Below, piece after piece: positions 44,815 through 52,850 of a DNA stretch of 64,000 bases. Under the pieces are notes generated by a model. That model searched no databases. It was not told the DNA's origin and worked only from the letters and a program-made list of their open reading frames with translations. Location of the stretch: positions 1 to 64,000 of the forward strand of contig JAVHXQ010000008.1 of the NCBI GenBank assembly GCA_031119555.1. The letters are read 5' to 3'. The translations under genes were made by a program, and so were the position numbers. The first letter of the stretch is position 1; each line of letters opens with the position of its first letter. This DNA is from Candidatus Dactylopiibacterium sp. (GTDB lineage: Bacteria; Pseudomonadota; Gammaproteobacteria; Burkholderiales; Rhodocyclaceae).

Positions 44815-45678
44815 TCAGCGGAACACGACGGTCTTGTTGCCGTGCACGAGCACGCGGTCTTCGAGGTGGTAGCGCAGGCCGCGCGCGAGCACGGCCTTCT
44901 CGATGTCCTTGCCGTAGCGAACCATGTCCTCGACGGAGTCCGAATGATCGATGCGGATCACGTCCTGCTCGATGATGGGGCCCTGGTCGAGCTCTTCGGT
45001 CACGTAGTGGCAGGTCGCGCCGATGAGCTTGACGCCCCGCGCATAGGCCTGGTGGTAGGGCTTCGCGCCCACGAAGCTGGGCAGGAAGCTGTGGTGGATG
45101 TTGATGATGCGGCCGGGATAATCGCGGCACATGTCGGGCGGAATGATCTGCATGTAGCGCGCCAGCACCATCACGTCGCCGCGCACTTCCTCGAAGAGGC
45201 GGCGCACCTCGGCATAGGCCGCGAGCTTGTTGTCGGCCGTGACGGGCACGTGGTGGAAGGGAATGCCATGCCACTCGACGAGACCACGGAACGTTTCGTG
45301 GTTGGAGATCACGCACGGGATCTCGATGTCCAGCTCCCGTGCCTGCCAGCGCGCGAGCAGATCGTAGAGGCAATGCTCCTGCTTGCTGACCATGAGCACG
45401 ACGCGCTTCTTGACGGCGCTGTCGTGGATCTTCCAGTCGTCCATGCCGAGTTCGCGCGCCACGGGCTCGAAGCGCTGGCGGAACTCGGCGAGCAGGTAGG
45501 GGATGGAATCCGCGCGGATCTCGATGCGCAGGAAGTAGCGCTGCTGCTCGTGATCGGTGTGCATGTTGGATTCGAAGATCCAGCCGCCGTTCTCGGCGAT
45601 GAAGCGCGTGACGCGGGCGACGATGCCGGCGCGATCCGGGCAGGAACCCGTCAGGGTGTAGAAGCGTTGGCTGTGCAT
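44815..45678 (-). CDS. purU: Formyltetrahydrofolate deformylase
   Basis: 287 residues. An N-terminal ACT domain (about 4-75, LTGSCPDRAGIVARVTRFIAENGG) is followed by the formyltransferase-like catalytic domain with NIHHSFLPSF, the Asn-His pair, and the ELDQGPIIEQD Asp loop. It hydrolyses 10-formyl-THF to formate and THF, feeding purine synthesis. The start at 45678 matches the ACT domain; earlier residues are Pro/Arg-rich shadow. It ends the leftward thrH-CHMI-purU run. Confidence 0.93.
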   Translation of the reverse strand: MHSQRFYTLTGSCPDRAGIVARVTRFIAENGGWIFESNMHTDHEQQRYFLRIEIRADSIPYLLAEFRQRFEPVARELGMDDWKIHDSAVKKRVVLMVSKQEHCLYDLLARWQARELDIEIPCVISNHETFRGLVEWHGIPFHHVPVTADNKLAAYAEVRRLFEEVRGDVMVLARYMQIIPPDMCRDYPGRIINIHHSFLPSFVGAKPYHQAYARGVKLIGATCHYVTEELDQGPIIEQDVIRIDHSDSVEDMVRYGKDIEKAVLARGLRYHLEDRVLVHGNKTVVFR

Positions 45679-45709
45679 GGTGGAGCGATGGGAAATCGGC
45701 GGACGGGAA

Positions 45710-46072
45710 TCAGGTTTCAATGATGGCCTTGGAATAGGCGCCACGGTCCATGTCGAGCGCTTCGGCCGTGATCTGCACGGGCTGGGCGGCGTTGGCGATG
45801 ACGCACGAGCGCAACGCGGCGACCAGCCCCTCGGTGATCGCGAGCTTGGTGCGCTGGCCGCGCCCTTCCAGCAGGTGCAGGCGCGCGTGCAGGAAGCTGC
45901 CGGGCGCGGCGTCGCCCATGAGGAAATCGTCGAGCCGCACGGCGCGGCTCTTGATGTGGTCGGGCACGAACTCGCCGGAGGCGAGCAGCACGGTGTTCAT
46001 GCGGTGCAGGGCCTGCGCGGGATCGAAATCCGGCAGCAGGTTGGCGGTGTATTCGAGGACGAGATGGGGCAT
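45710..46072 (-). CDS. Tautomerase-superfamily protein like 5-carboxymethyl-2-hydroxymuconate isomerase
   Basis: 120 residues. Pro follows the initiator Met (MPHLVLEYTANLL), giving the N-terminal proline base of the superfamily after Met removal, and the CHMI-specific VRLDDFLMG and FLHARLHLLEGR follow. The homoprotocatechuate pathway enzyme is HpcD, but no hpc genes are around, so the real substrate may differ. It is 15 bases after thrH's stop and 31 before purU. Confidence 0.82.
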   Translation of the reverse strand: MPHLVLEYTANLLPDFDPAQALHRMNTVLLASGEFVPDHIKSRAVRLDDFLMGDAAPGSFLHARLHLLEGRGQRTKLAITEGLVAALRSCVIANAAQPVQITAEALDMDRGAYSKAIIET

Positions 46073-46087
46073 GGCGGCGTAACCGGG

Positions 46088-46708
46088 TCAGGCGGCGTTG
46101 CCGAGGCGGGCCGCGGCGCGGTCGATCTCGGCGCGCAGGGCATCGTAGCTGCGCACCACGGGGTACTGCGGAAACTCGCGCACGACGTTCTCGGGCGGGT
46201 GCATGAGGATGCCCGCATGCGCCGCGCCCAGCATCGCGGTGTCGTTGTAGCTGTCGCCAGCCGCGATGACCGTGAAATTGAGGCGGCGGAACGCTTCCAC
46301 GGCGTGGCGCTTCTGGTCGGGCATGCGCAGGTGGTAATTCACGAGCATGCCCGCCGCGTCGGCTTCGAGGCGGTGGCAGAACAGCGTGGGCTGGCCCATC
46401 TGCACCATGAGTGGGCGCGCGAATTCATAGAAGGTGTCGGAGAGGATCACCACCTGGTACTCGCGGCGCAGGCCATCGAGAAACTCGACACAGCCTTCCA
46501 TGGGGCCCATCTCGCCGATGACCTTCTGGATGTCGGGCAGGCCCAGCCCGTGCTCGCGCAGGATCGCCAGGCGGTACTGCATGAGCTTGTCATAGTCGGG
46601 CTCGTCGCGGGTCGTGCGGCGCAGCTCCGGGATGCCGGTGCGTTCGGCGAACGCGATCCAGATTTCGGGGACGAGCACGCCTTCCATGTCGAGACAAACG
46701 ATCTGCAC
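46088..46708 (-). CDS. thrH: ThrH-type phosphoserine/homoserine phosphotransferase
   Basis: 206 residues of the HAD superfamily. Motif I is Asp7-Met-Glu9 (CLDMEGVLVPE), the ThrH variation of D-x-D. VVILSDTFYEFA holds motif II, the Lys of PDQKRHAVEAF is motif III, and AAGDSYNDTAML is motif IV. In Pseudomonas ThrH dephosphorylates phosphoserine and can pass phosphate to homoserine. It is first in a leftward run with the tautomerase and purU. Confidence 0.9.
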   Translation of the reverse strand: MQIVCLDMEGVLVPEIWIAFAERTGIPELRRTTRDEPDYDKLMQYRLAILREHGLGLPDIQKVIGEMGPMEGCVEFLDGLRREYQVVILSDTFYEFARPLMVQMGQPTLFCHRLEADAAGMLVNYHLRMPDQKRHAVEAFRRLNFTVIAAGDSYNDTAMLGAAHAGILMHPPENVVREFPQYPVVRSYDALRAEIDRAAARLGNAA

Positions 46709-46797
46709 GATTGAACTTCCCTGCGGAGAGATAACCCGTCATTGTAGCCGTACAGGCCGGCGCGGCATATCGTCCGCGCCGGGCCGGGGCCGTGGTC

Positions 46798-47250
46798 TCA
46801 GCAGCCGCAGCGCGCCCAGCCCGTCAGTTCGCGCCGTTCGCGGCCCGCCCACTGCAGCACGATGCGGCTGCGGAAATCGGTGCCCGCGCAGCGCGATGCA
46901 CGCGGCGCGCAGGCGCGGCTGACCTCGTTCGCGGTCTGCACGCTCCAGTTGCCCTGCGAGAACTGCAGCGTCATGCGATCCCCCGCGCGCGGCGGTTCAT
47001 GCTGGGCGGGGAAGTACTTCTCGCTGTAGAGGCGCAGGCGCTGCACGCCGGCCTCCCGCTCGCGCAGCCAGGCGAACGCCTTGTCGGCCTCCCAGCTCCA
47101 GAACAGCAGCGTTTCGCCGGGCTTCACGCCGAAGCGGCAGCCGCACTGGGCGGGGATGTCGGTGCCCTGCAGCGCCTGCAGGACGGGCATGGCATGGGCG
47201 GCCGGGGCGAGGGTCGTCAGCAGGGCGAGGCGCAGAAGCGTGCGGCGCAT
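46798..47250 (-). CDS. Secreted cysteine-paired protein of unknown function
   Basis: 150 residues with a signal peptide (MRRTLLRLALLTTLAPAAHA). Six cysteines occur as three close pairs: Cys-Gly-Cys at 36-38, two between about 113 and 120, and Cys-Gly-Cys as the very last residues (ARCGC). This suggests three disulfides in the periplasm or outside. I do not recognise the family. It stands alone, upstream of thrH on the same strand and divergent from the small oxidoreductase-like gene. Confidence 0.65.
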   Translation of the reverse strand: MRRTLLRLALLTTLAPAAHAMPVLQALQGTDIPAQCGCRFGVKPGETLLFWSWEADKAFAWLREREAGVQRLRLYSEKYFPAQHEPPRAGDRMTLQFSQGNWSVQTANEVSRACAPRASRCAGTDFRSRIVLQWAGRERRELTGWARCGC

Positions 47251-47322
47251 GGCGAAGGCGGGCGGGCGAAAGCGCCAACTCTAGCAGTTCTGCCGCGCCG
47301 TACCGGCGGGTAAGATCGGCAC

Positions 47323-47523
47323 ATGAACGCCGCCTCCGACCCCGCCGATCCGCGCCCCTTGCCGCCGCAGGAGCCAGGCCCCTTCGATTGCTGCGGCAAC
47401 GATTGCGGCGAAGCCTGCGTGTGGACGCTCTACCGGCACGCCCAGCGGCGCCATGCCGCCGAACTCGAAGCGTGGCAGCTGCGACGCCTGCTCGAGGACG
47501 ATCCGCCGCCCGGGGCGGACTGA
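47323..47523 (+). CDS. Small oxidoreductase-like (Oxidored_like) domain protein
   Basis: 66 residues. A Pro-rich lead (PPQEPGPFDCCGNDCGEACVWTLYRHA) matches the short PF09791-type domain, where D-C-C-G-x-x-C-x-x-C-V-W-x-x-Y is the core; the human relative is OXLD1. The four clustered cysteines may bind metal. Its role in bacteria is unknown. The gene is often skipped by annotation because it is so short. It converges with murB. Confidence 0.75.
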   Translation: MNAASDPADPRPLPPQEPGPFDCCGNDCGEACVWTLYRHAQRRHAAELEAWQLRRLLEDDPPPGAD

Positions 47524-47542
47524 GCCGGCCCGGCCCGCGCGC

Positions 47543-48565
47543 TCAGGGGCGCACGGGTTCCATTTCGAGGGTGACGTCGAAACGCTCGCGCACGCTGCGC
47601 TGGACGGAATCGGCCAGCGCCTCGACGTCGCGCCGCGTGGCGCCGCCCTGATTCACCATCACCAGCGCCTGGCCTTCGTACATGCCCACGGGGCCGAGGC
47701 TGCGGCCGCGCCAGCCGGCCTGTTCGATGAGCCAGCCCGCGGCAAGCTTGTGGCGGCCGTCGTCCTGCAGGTAGGCGGGCATCTCCGGGAAGCGCGCGCG
47801 CAGCATCTCGAACTGCGCCGGGCTCACGACGGGGTTCTTGAAGAAGCTGCCCGCGTTGCCGAGTCGGGCCGGGTCGGGCAGCTTGCGGCGGCGGATCGCG
47901 CAGACGGCGTCCGACACCTGCAGCGGGCTCGGGTCGATCAGGCCGCGCGCGCCGAGTTCGCGCGCCAGCTCGCCGTAGCGCGTGAGCGGGGTCCAGCGCT
48001 TGGGCAGGCGGAAGGTGACGGCGGTGATCACGAAGCGCCCCGCGCCTTCGTGCTTGAACAGGCTGTCGCGGTAGGCGAAGCGGCAATCGGCCGCGTCCAG
48101 CGTGACGATCGTGCCGTTGCGCAGGTCGACGGCTTCCAGCGCGAAGAAGCGATCCTTGATCTCCAGGCCGTAGGCGCCGATGTTCTGCACCGGTGCCGCG
48201 CCGACGGTGCCCGGGATCAGCGACAGGTTCTCCAGCCCCGGCCAGCCCATTTCGAGCGTCCAGCGCACGAAGTCGTGCCAGTTCTCGCCGGCCCCCGCGC
48301 GCACGAAATGGTGGTCGTCGTCGCTGCCCACCAGCGCATGGCCGGGAATGCGGATGTGCAGCACCGTGGCCGCCAGGGTTTCGGGCAGCAGCAGGTTGCT
48401 GCCGCCACCGAGGATCAGCGGGGGCGCGTCGGCGAGGGCGCCCCGCCGCACGAGGCCGGTGAGCTGGCTCGCGGAGAGGATTTCGCCGTAGCGTTGCGCC
48501 ACGCAGGGCAGGCCGAAGGTGTTCAGGCCGGAAAGGGTGTAGTCGTGCTGGAAGGCAAAGGGCAT
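47543..48565 (-). CDS. murB: UDP-N-acetylenolpyruvoylglucosamine reductase
   Basis: 340 residues of the type I MurB family. The FAD-binding domain holds LILGGGSNLLLPE, GAAPVQNIGAYGLEIKD and RYRDS-like sequence (CRFAYRDSLFKHEG). The C-terminal domain has the catalytic Ser in GNAGSFFKNPVVS and the late Glu region. It makes UDP-MurNAc for peptidoglycan. No mur cluster partner is adjacent. Confidence 0.95.
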   Translation of the reverse strand: MPFAFQHDYTLSGLNTFGLPCVAQRYGEILSASQLTGLVRRGALADAPPLILGGGSNLLLPETLAATVLHIRIPGHALVGSDDDHHFVRAGAGENWHDFVRWTLEMGWPGLENLSLIPGTVGAAPVQNIGAYGLEIKDRFFALEAVDLRNGTIVTLDAADCRFAYRDSLFKHEGAGRFVITAVTFRLPKRWTPLTRYGELARELGARGLIDPSPLQVSDAVCAIRRRKLPDPARLGNAGSFFKNPVVSPAQFEMLRARFPEMPAYLQDDGRHKLAAGWLIEQAGWRGRSLGPVGMYEGQALVMVNQGGATRRDVEALADSVQRSVRERFDVTLEMEPVRP

Positions 48566-48597
48566 CGGTGAGACGGTACTGCGGAAACGGGTTTGGC

Positions 48598-48771
48598 TCA
48601 GCGCACCGTGATGGGCTGGGCGAAACCCGCGTCCTCGCGGTGCTGGCGCAGCGCGCGGCGCAGGGCGCGTGCCTCGGCCTGGCGACGCGCGCCGTTCGAT
48701 TTGCCGTGCGCGCCGCCGCCGGAGCGGCGTGCCAGCGCGGGCACGATGGGGTTGCGGGGTCTGGGCGGCAT
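48598..48771 (-). CDS. Small basic protein, unannotated-type gene (57 residues)
   Basis: A minus-strand frame begins MPPRPRNPIVPALARRSGGG and continues with a Lys/Arg/Gln-rich helix (SNGARRQAEARALRRALRQ). GGGA lies about six bases before the ATG at 48771. The pattern R-N-P-x-V-x-x-A, then G-A-H-x-K-S and an Arg-rich helix, resembles a family of very short proteins I recall from other betaproteobacteria, with no known role. It lies between murB and the lipoprotein gene on the same strand. Confidence 0.6.
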   Translation of the reverse strand: MPPRPRNPIVPALARRSGGGAHGKSNGARRQAEARALRRALRQHREDAGFAQPITVR

Positions 48772-48794
48772 GGAAAGTCCCGGGCGTTGGAGGT

Positions 48795-49025
48795 TCAGGG
48801 GGTGGCTTCGCCGAGGGCGCGGCGCTGGGCCTCGGCCTGCTGGTTCGCGGCCTCCAGCTGCTGGCCGACCTGCTGCAGCGTCTGCTGCGCGGCCTGGGCT
48901 TCGCCGGCGCGGCTCGCGGCCGTCGCGGCGCCCGCCACGGCGGTTTCCGACACGCCGCAGCCGGTCACGACGGACGCCGCGGCGCAGGCCCAGAGCAGGC
49001 AGGATACATAAGTCAGGCGTTTCAT
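48795..49025 (-). CDS. Small lipoprotein of unknown function
   Basis: 76 residues. The lipobox VVTG-C follows a hydrophobic signal (MKRLTYVSCLLWACAAASVVTGC), and the mature part is one Ala/Gln-rich helix (AQQTLQQVGQQLEAANQQAEAQRRAL), probably a coiled coil. GGAG is six bases before the ATG at 49025. It resembles the small helical lipoproteins that line the periplasm, but no family can be named. Confidence 0.7.
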   Translation of the reverse strand: MKRLTYVSCLLWACAAASVVTGCGVSETAVAGAATAASRAGEAQAAQQTLQQVGQQLEAANQQAEAQRRALGEATP

Positions 49026-49128
49026 TGCGGGCTCCTCCGGTCGGAAGCGGGGCCGGTCAGGGCATGCGGCTTCGCGTCGCAACACGTATCATGCCGCCTT
49101 TTCCGCTCCCACTTATCCGATTCGACAC

Positions 49129-50028
49129 ATGTGGTTCCGTAACGTCCAACTCTACCGTCTGCCCGAACAATGGGACATGACCATCGATCGCCTCTCCGAG
49201 CAGCTTGAGCGGCTGGTTTTCCAGCCGTGCGGCAGCCAGGATCTTTCCACCCAGGGCTGGGCGCCGGTCGTCGGCGATGCCCTCGTCCATAGCGTGGGCG
49301 GCCAGTGGCTGATCGCGCTGGCGGTCGAATCGCGCCTGCTGCCTTCTTCGGTCGTCAAGCAGGTCTGCGAGGATCGCGCCGAGGAGATCGAGGCGCAGCA
49401 GGGCTTCAAGCCCGGCCGCAAGCAGATGAAGGAACTCAAGGAGGCCGTGATGCAGGAGCTGCTGCCGCGCGCCTTCACGCGTCGCGGCAAGAAGTACGCC
49501 TGGATCGACGCGAAGAACGGCTGGCTCGCCATCGACGCTTCCAGCCGCAGCGCGGCCGAGCCCGTGATCGAGGCGCTCCACAAGGCGCTCGACGAGCTGC
49601 CGCTCAAGCTGCTGAACACCGAGCTGTCGCCCGCCGGCGCGATGACGGGCTGGCTCGCCGGCAACGAAGCGCCCGCCGGTTTCACGATCGATCAGGATTG
49701 CGAGCTGCGCGCGCTCACCGACGAAGCCAGTGCGGTGCGCTACGTGCGCCACAGCCTGGAAGGCGACGAGATCCGCGACCACATCGCGGCCGGCAAGCAG
49801 GTCAGCAAGCTCGCGCTGACTTTCGACGACCGCCTCTCGTTCATCCTCACCGAGAAGTTCGAGATCAAGCGCCTGCAGCCGCTCGACACGCTCAACGCCA
49901 AGGAGGAAGGCGACGCCAAGACGCGCGAGGAACAGTTCGACGCGGACCTCGCCCTCATGGCCGGCGAGCTGGGCAAGCTGTTCCCCGCGCTGCTCGACGC
50001 GCTCGGCGGCGAAGTGAAGACGATCTGA
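49129..50028 (+). CDS. rdgC: Recombination-associated protein RdgC
   Basis: 299 residues, the family's normal size. Diagnostic stretches are MWFRNVQLYRL, RLVFQPCGSQDLSTQGWAPV, FKPGRKQMKELKEAV, RAFTRRGKKYAWID and SKLALTFDDRLSFIL. RdgC forms a ring-shaped dimer around DNA and limits RecA activity. It has its own start 43 bases after the polarity switch and is followed by the deoxyribosyltransferase gene. Confidence 0.95.
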   Translation: MWFRNVQLYRLPEQWDMTIDRLSEQLERLVFQPCGSQDLSTQGWAPVVGDALVHSVGGQWLIALAVESRLLPSSVVKQVCEDRAEEIEAQQGFKPGRKQMKELKEAVMQELLPRAFTRRGKKYAWIDAKNGWLAIDASSRSAAEPVIEALHKALDELPLKLLNTELSPAGAMTGWLAGNEAPAGFTIDQDCELRALTDEASAVRYVRHSLEGDEIRDHIAAGKQVSKLALTFDDRLSFILTEKFEIKRLQPLDTLNAKEEGDAKTREEQFDADLALMAGELGKLFPALLDALGGEVKTI

Positions 50029-50079
50029 GGCCCGCGTGCCGGGCGTGAGCCCGGCGCGTCCTTTTCCGGAGAGCCCGCC

Positions 50080-50562
50080 ATGAAAGCCTATCTTGCCGGT
50101 CCCGACGTGTTCCGCCCCGATGCGCGCGCCTGGTTCGACGCGGCGCGCGCCCTGTGCGCCGCGCATGGCGTCGAGGCCCTCGTGCCGCTGGACGGCGAAG
50201 CCGGCTCCGCGGCCGGCATCTACCGGCAGAACGTGGCGCTGATCGCGCGGGCCGACGTGGTGCTGGCGAATCTCGACGCGTTCCGCGGCGCCGAGCCGGA
50301 TTCGGGCACCTGTTTCGAAGTCGGTTACGCGCTCGCGCTTGGCAAGCGCGTGATCGGCTACGTGTCGGCGCCAGACGACACCGTGAGCCGGGTGGCGCGC
50401 TGGCAGGGCGCGCCGGTCGAGCTGCGCGGCGACGCGCGTTTCGACCGCGACGGCTGGCTGGTCGAGGATTTCGGACTGGCCGCCAATCTCATGCTCGCGG
50501 TGCCGGCGCCCATCGTCGCGGGCGGGCTGCGCGCCGCCCTGGCGGCGCTCACGCCGGACTGA
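50080..50562 (+). CDS. Nucleoside 2-deoxyribosyltransferase
   Basis: 160 residues. The family motifs are MKAYLAGPDVF at the start, the Asp and Asn of RADVVLANLDAFRG, and SGTCFEVGYALALGKRVIGY with the catalytic Glu. It exchanges bases on deoxyribonucleosides or hydrolyses the bond in nucleotide salvage or sanitation. GGAG precedes the ATG at a normal distance. It follows rdgC by 51 bases on the same strand. Confidence 0.9.
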   Translation: MKAYLAGPDVFRPDARAWFDAARALCAAHGVEALVPLDGEAGSAAGIYRQNVALIARADVVLANLDAFRGAEPDSGTCFEVGYALALGKRVIGYVSAPDDTVSRVARWQGAPVELRGDARFDRDGWLVEDFGLAANLMLAVPAPIVAGGLRAALAALTPD

Positions 50563-50573
50563 GATTTTCCCCC

Positions 50574-51056
50574 TCAGCGGCCGAAGCGGGCCGTCAGGCT
50601 GGCGCGGGCGAGCACGTTCGCGTTCAGGTTGAAGCCAACCATCGCCCCGCTCGAGCCGGCATCCAGGGCCAGCGTCTCCACGCCCAGCGCCCATACCGTG
50701 AATACGTAACGATGGGGCGCGTCGCCTTCGGGCGGGCAGGCGCCGCCGAAGCACGACTGCCCGTAATCGGTGCGGCCCTGCACGGCACCCGCCGGCAGCG
50801 CGCCGCTGCGGCTCGCGCCGGCGGGCAGTTCGCGCGTGGCGGCCGGCAGGTTCACGAGCGTCCAGTGCCACCAGCCGCTGCCCGTCGGCGCGTCGGGGTC
50901 GAAGCACGTCACCGCGAAGCTGCGCGTGCCGGCCGGCGCCCCCTCCCACGCCAGATGGGGCGAGAGGTTGCCGCCGCCGATGGCGTCGAAGACCTGTGCC
51001 TGAGTAAGGGTCTGCCCCTCCTGGAAATCGCGGCTGCTGAGGCGGAAATCGGACAT
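50574..51056 (-). CDS. YbhB/YbcL-type PEBP family protein
   Basis: 160 residues of the phosphatidylethanolamine-binding protein fold. Conserved parts are GGGNLSPHLAWEGAPAGTRSFAVTCFDPDAPTGSGWWHW with the ligand-pocket Asp-Pro-Asp and His, GRTDYGQSCFGGACPPEGDAPHRYVFTVWAL, and a C-terminal strand. The function in bacteria is unknown. GGAG lies six bases before the ATG at 51056. The longer frame upstream is not used. Confidence 0.9.
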   Translation of the reverse strand: MSDFRLSSRDFQEGQTLTQAQVFDAIGGGNLSPHLAWEGAPAGTRSFAVTCFDPDAPTGSGWWHWTLVNLPAATRELPAGASRSGALPAGAVQGRTDYGQSCFGGACPPEGDAPHRYVFTVWALGVETLALDAGSSGAMVGFNLNANVLARASLTARFGR

Positions 51057-51160
51057 CACGGGCTCCAGGGGCAAGGGCGGGCCTGCATTCTGGCACGCGC
51101 GCCGGCAGCGGGGATGCGCCCGTTGGCGCGGGCCGGCCCGCCGGAGCGGGCCGCGCGGAC

Positions 51161-51802
51161 TCAGCTCGCGACCGTGAAACGCGCGCGCGGGTGGCGCGCG
51201 TGTTCGATCTCGTCGACGATCGCGACCGCCAGGTCGGCCACCGAGATGCCCGCCGGCGCGTCGCCCGCCATGAGCACCTGGTCGCCGCCAATGCGATAGC
51301 GGCCCGTGCGCTCGCCGGGGGCGAGGAAGACCGGCGGCGACAGGAAGGTCCATTCCAGGGCGTCTTCGCGGCGCAGGCGGTTCAGCGCTTCGCGCGCGGC
51401 GAGCGCGCCCTGCTTGATGTCGGCCGGAAATTCGGGCGTATCCACGAGCTGCACGCCGGGCGCGATCTCCAGGCTGCCCGCGCCGCCGACCACCAGCACG
51501 CGCTTCACGCCGGCCTGGCGCGCGCCCGCCACGATGGCGTCGTGCCCCTGCAGGAAGAGGTCGTGGATGCGCGGCTCGCTCCAGCCGGGGTTGTAGGCGC
51601 TCACGAGCGCGTCGGCGCCGGCCAGCGCGGAGGCGACCTGGGCGGCGTCGAGCACGTCGGCCTGGCGCACCGTGAGGCGCGGCTGCGCGGCGAGCTTGCC
51701 GGGGGTGCGCGCGAGGGCGATCACGTCGTGGCCGCGCGCGAGCAGTTCCTGCAGGACGGCCGTGCCGACGAAACCGGTGCCGCCGATGAGTGCGATGTTC
51801 AT
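51161..51802 (-). CDS. NAD(P)-binding oxidoreductase of the atypical SDR (NmrA/YwnB-like) type
   Basis: 213 residues. A Rossmann fold opens with MNIALIGGTGFVGTAVLQELLARGHDV, and YNPGW and VLVVGGAGSLEIAPG are typical of the YwnB/BVR-B-like subgroup. No canonical Tyr-x3-Lys is seen, as expected for that subgroup, so it may be a reductase or a redox sensor. AGGAG is six bases before the ATG at 51802. It is divergent from a LysR regulator that probably controls it. Confidence 0.87.
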   Translation of the reverse strand: MNIALIGGTGFVGTAVLQELLARGHDVIALARTPGKLAAQPRLTVRQADVLDAAQVASALAGADALVSAYNPGWSEPRIHDLFLQGHDAIVAGARQAGVKRVLVVGGAGSLEIAPGVQLVDTPEFPADIKQGALAAREALNRLRREDALEWTFLSPPVFLAPGERTGRYRIGGDQVLMAGDAPAGISVADLAVAIVDEIEHARHPRARFTVAS

Positions 51803-51857
51803 GCTGTGCTCCTGTGGGTGAGGGAATGTGGTGCCCAGCTTATGCGCTTCACGAAGG

Positions 51858-51882
51858 AGGCGTAAGTCGCCGGAATACGCCT
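51858..51882. promoter_or_regulatory. Inverted repeat in the oxidoreductase/LysR intergenic region
   Basis: AGGCGTA (51858-51864) and TACGCCT (51876-51882) form a perfect 7-bp dyad with an 11-base spacer. The position, between the divergent starts at 51802 and 51903, and the spacing fit a LysR-type operator. Confidence 0.55.
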
Positions 51883-51902
51883 TCTCCTTTAAGCTGTGCT
51901 TC

Positions 51903-52808
51903 ATGATCCCCGATTTCAAACGCATGGCGGTCTTCGCGGCCGTGGTCGAGCAGGGCTCGCTGAGCGCGGCGGGCCGGCGCCTGGGCATGAGCACTTCAGC
52001 CGTGAGCCAGCACCTGCGCGCGCTCGAACGCCACTTCGGCGTGGTCCTGCTCAACCGCTCCACGCGCAAGCTCGCGCTGACCGATGCCGGCCAGCGCGTC
52101 GCGCGGCACGCGCAGAGCATGGTCGGCGCGGCCGAAGCCGCCGAGCAGCAACTGCGTCTGGCCCACGATGCGCCGCTGGGGCAGCTGCGCATGTCGGCTC
52201 CGCTGGGCTTCGCGCGCCATGTCGCGCCCGCGCTGGCGCCGCTGCTGGCGGCGCACCCCGCGCTGTCGCTGCATCTCACGCTGGCCGACGAGATGATCGA
52301 CCTGATCGACGCGCGCATCGATCTGGCCTTGCGGGCGGGCCGTCTCGCCGATTCGAGCTGGGTCGCGCAGCGCGTCTGCGAACTCGCGTGCGTGCTGTGC
52401 GCCGCGCCGGCCTACCTGGCGGGGCGCGCGCCGATCCGGGGGCTGGAGGATCTGCCCGGCCAGCAGTGGCTGGGGCCGGCCCATGCGGAGGCCGGGCTGG
52501 ACCTGGATCTGCAGGGCCCGGGCGAGCAGCGCGGGCGCCTGCGCGCGATGCCGCGCGTCACGGGCAACAACCAGCTGAGCCTGCAGCAGATGTGCGTGGC
52601 CGGGCTGGGGGTGGCGATGATGGTGCGCATCGACGTGGAAGACGATCTGCGCGGCGGCCGCCTCGTGCCGGTGCTGCCGGACTGGGCCCCGCCCGCCTAC
52701 CCGCTGTGGGCCGTGACGCCCCGGCGCGGCACCCAGCCCGCCAAGGTGCGCCATGCCATCGAGGCGATGCAGGCCTATCTGCTCACGCTGGCGGGCAGCC
52801 GGCCCTGA
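51903..52808 (+). CDS. LysR-family transcriptional regulator
   Basis: 301 residues. The N-terminal winged helix (about 1-60) has the family recognition pattern LSAAGRRLGMSTSAVSQHLRALERHFGVVLLNRSTRKLALTDAG, and the effector-binding domain follows from about 90. It belongs to the group near aromatic or quinone-linked oxidoreductase regulators; the ligand is unknown. It is divergent from the oxidoreductase gene, which it probably regulates through the dyad between them. The ATG at 51903 is chosen because the helix-turn-helix begins just after. Confidence 0.9.
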   Translation: MIPDFKRMAVFAAVVEQGSLSAAGRRLGMSTSAVSQHLRALERHFGVVLLNRSTRKLALTDAGQRVARHAQSMVGAAEAAEQQLRLAHDAPLGQLRMSAPLGFARHVAPALAPLLAAHPALSLHLTLADEMIDLIDARIDLALRAGRLADSSWVAQRVCELACVLCAAPAYLAGRAPIRGLEDLPGQQWLGPAHAEAGLDLDLQGPGEQRGRLRAMPRVTGNNQLSLQQMCVAGLGVAMMVRIDVEDDLRGGRLVPVLPDWAPPAYPLWAVTPRRGTQPAKVRHAIEAMQAYLLTLAGSRP

Positions 52809-52850
52809 GGGCGCGGCCGCTGCGGCCGGAAGCCCCGCCGCGCGCGGGCT

